Shown: positions 61,766-64,000 of the stretch, piece by piece
How the letters are laid out: each line of letters begins with the position of its first letter
Numbering within the stretch: position 1 is the first letter of the stretch
DNA from: Podocnemis expansa
Taxonomy: Eukaryota > Chordata > Testudines > Podocnemididae
Direction of reading: 5' to 3'
Assembly (NCBI GenBank): GCA_007922195.1
Contig: ML682001.1
Span: 750,084 to 814,083, forward strand
DNA: 64,000 nucleotides
Translations under genes and position numbers: made by a program
The notes under the pieces: generated by a model
Database searches by the model: none
What the model saw: the letters and a program-made list of their open reading frames with translations, nothing else
What the model was told of the DNA's origin: nothing

Positions 61766-61943
61766 CAGGAATTCTCAACCTTTTGCAGGTTGTGACACGC
61801 TTTGCAGCATATCGTGACCCTACAGGACACACCAGTCCACCCCTCTCTGGGCAATTCCAGCCATCTCCCTGGCCCTCCGTGAAACACTTACCACTGTGTG
61901 GCAACACAGTAATGTGCCCCGACACAGTGGTTGAGAACCACTG
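61766..61943. mobile_element. hAT-type MITE, 178 bp
   Basis: Starts CAGGAATTCTCAACC and ends GGTTGAGAACCACTG; flanked by GCTTAAGT and GCTTAAGC (7 of 8 bases). Confidence 0.82.
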
Positions 61944-63419
61944 GCTTAAGCTACACAACAGCCTTGTGAGACAGGACAGACACCATTTAGGGATCAGTCA
62001 GTGGTTCATATAGCGCTTAATCCAGAGACAGAAAATCTTTCTATTTATTTCACTGGGCTCTGGAGCACTGGCTTCTGAGAAAAGGATCTCAAAGCACACT
62101 AAAAACCAATCCAAGCAGGCATCTGTGCATATGGGCTATCCTGCTGACTATGGAGGGGAGGAGATGATACGTACAGGGTGGTTATTACAGGGGATCTGTT
62201 GGCAGCATGTATTCCATGCCTCAGTTGGACACTGGGGCTAACAGCCGTGCTCTCCTGCAAACCACAAGGGGACCCCTTAATGGCTAGGGGCATGCAGGGG
62301 AGTTGCTGGCACCTGGCACATGGGCCCTGTGCCCCACATCCTGGTGCCAGTGCCCTGGGTCCTGGTGGGGCCCCTGCCTCTCCCAGTCTCCGGCCAGAGA
62401 TCCAGGGCTGCAGTGGTGGCAACTGCTTCCACCCCTAGGCCGGGCAGCCCCGTGGCCGTGGCTGCCGTTCCCTGCCCTGTCCCCAGCTGGGGGTGTGGCC
62501 TGCCATCAGGGGGCGGGGCTTGGGCCAGTGCCCCGGGTCCTTCCCCAGGGCAGCGACACTCCTGGGAGCAGGACCTCTATATTAAGTCTCACCAAAAACA
62601 TGCATGTGTTTTATACAGTGAAGCATCCACTCCAGCATTTTGTGACTATGCACAGCTACTCCACACGCTGTAGACAGGGCCTCCGCCTTCTGGGTTTCCT
62701 ATGCAGTTGCAAAGTCCACTCACCACCGCAGCATCTAGGCTTTCAGTGACAACACAACTATGTTTCTAGATCTCCTGACTCCAAGTCAGCCAGTCCCCAT
62801 GGTGTGTGAACAGATGCAGTGCCCTCTTCCCTTCCCAAGCCTGGAAACGTGCATGAAACAAAAGAGAACTGCTGCCTTTCCTGACATGGTTGACACTGAA
62901 AGCCCTAGTGACAGTTCAAAGAGCAGCATTATTAGACTAGTTGTATTTTGCACCAATGCTGCATGTAGGGTTGAATAATGGAGTGGGGCAGATGGTTGAG
63001 GTTCAACATTCTGCATTCAAGCCATAGGCCACTAAAATGTCAGTCATCTCCCACTCTCCACACAAGAAGGGAGGAAAAGAAGAGCTGTATCCTCCTTAGA
63101 CTGCCAAAGCCCTCCATGATATCCATGTGCCAGTGAGCTAAACCACCTCCCATGTGGTTCTAACTGCCAGTCCCTCCACATTAGCACCATGGTGGTCATC
63201 GTCTTCTTCCTAGCCACTTCCCTAACTGATGTCAGAGGCTTTTACAGCTTTCTTCTAGTACCCATGATCATAAACCAGGCTGTCATGCAGCTTGATCTCT
63301 CTGAGGTCCACTGGTACCTGATCCATGTGCTGAGTCTTTGGTCTCTCCCTTGGCCACCTTCAGGCCACAGTCATTGCAAGAGCCATCCTAACACTATAGT
63401 GCACCGCCTTATAGACTTT

Positions 63420-63665
63420 AACTTAGTTAACTTAGGACTTTAAGATACAGAGACGCCACCAGCAATTGAGTCATGCTCATGCTACTGAGGAAGGCAAATA
63501 ATCCACAGAGCCTTTGCCAATCTGCCCTGAGGGAAATTCTTTCCCAATCTTATCATGGCAAACACATAAACCCTGAGCATGTGGGCATGGCTCATCAGTC
63601 AGACACCCAAGAATTCTCTGGAACACCTCAGCAAATCCACCACCAGGAGCCAAAGATCAGTCAAT
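63420..63665 (+). repeat. Dispersed sauropsid repeat, copy 3
   Basis: Contains GATACAGAGACGCCACCAGC, CTTTGCCAATCTGCCCTGAG and CTGAGCATGTGGGCATGGCT in the order of the family at 6501-6725, here extending further 3'. Confidence 0.62.
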
Positions 63666-64000
63666 TGTCAAACTAGGCTTTCCCATTAATTTGCAGGTAT
63701 CCTCACTTTCCTCCACTTGAGTTCAGCTGGAGCAACTCATGGTAGGCCCCTTACAACCCCACTTAGTTTCCTAACAGGAACGTCCAACCTCTTGATCACC
63801 TCAACATCTTTCTTTCTGTTACAGTGAGCATACTCGTTTCCTTTTCTGTGATTGGACTTAATTTTGTTCCATACTTTCCAGTAACAATTTTATACATTCT
63901 ACCTTTTGACTTTATGGGCATCTTTTTGTGCCAGACAACCAGGGTCAGCTCTCTCACCGCTTAGACCATGCAGTTTTAGCACGATGCTTGGCCTCCAGGA

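Larger units (their letters stand above)
61147..64000 (-). other. Sequence upstream of the first visible TRPN1 exon
   Basis: 2.85 kb up to the window edge. The acceptor of the repeat-3 exon shows this to be intron at least in its lower part. It contains a hAT-type MITE (61766-61943) and a dispersed repeat (63420-63665). No ankyrin-type exon could be found on the minus strand. Confidence 0.7.

Noticed and set aside
63956..64000. Possible partial exon at the window edge on the minus strand, open up to a GTGAGA
   Set aside because: Only about 40 bases are visible, no acceptor can be seen and the translation matches nothing I know of the TRPN N-terminus. Not supported.
1..64000. CRISPR arrays, bacterial operons, rRNA genes
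   Set aside because: None seen; the window is eukaryotic intron-exon sequence with transposons.

Overview
This window is vertebrate genomic DNA, most likely from a turtle or a close sauropsid relative. The evidence is long introns with GT-AG splice sites, a CR1 LINE ending in the degenerate octamer tail typical of sauropsid CR1, and several dispersed repeat families that I recognise by eye from turtle genomes. No database search was run, so the taxonomic call is inference. There is no bacterial-style gene, operon, CRISPR array or rRNA.

Almost the whole window is one gene on the minus strand: TRPN1, the vertebrate orthologue of Drosophila NOMPC, an ankyrin-tethered mechanosensitive TRP cation channel. 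I can place 25 coding exons from 61146 down to the stop codon at 3487-3485, with a poly(A) signal at 3379-3374. They encode 1530 residues in one open frame and all 24 introns are GT-AG. Twenty-two exons encode 27 ankyrin repeats, matching repeats 3 to 29 of the 29-repeat NOMPC spring. One 1366-bp exon carries the linker, all six membrane segments, the pore and the TRP helix. Two small exons encode the C-terminal tail. The N-terminus and the first two repeats are upstream of the window, beyond 64000.

By region: 1-3373 is downstream flank with two short palindromic MITEs. 3374-12232 holds the C-terminal tail and the channel exon. 14506-20210 is a dense cluster of repeat exons (repeats 22-29). 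23115-37256 has widely spaced repeat exons and a nested transposon stack in one intron: a hAT MITE inside a CR1 LINE inside a Ty3/gypsy integrase remnant. 40198-52768 is a second dense exon cluster (repeats 6-15). 52769-61146 has the most N-terminal exons in the window. 61147-64000 is intron of the same gene or upstream sequence, with repeats only.

The introns are filled with non-autonomous DNA transposons, many with 8-bp target-site duplications that can be read directly, plus tRNA-type SINE fragments and AT-rich dispersed repeats. The point of greatest interest is that TRPN1 is generally described as absent from mammals and birds. Here its open frame and splice sites are intact, which argues that a functional auditory, vestibular or lateral-line type mechanotransduction channel is retained in this lineage.
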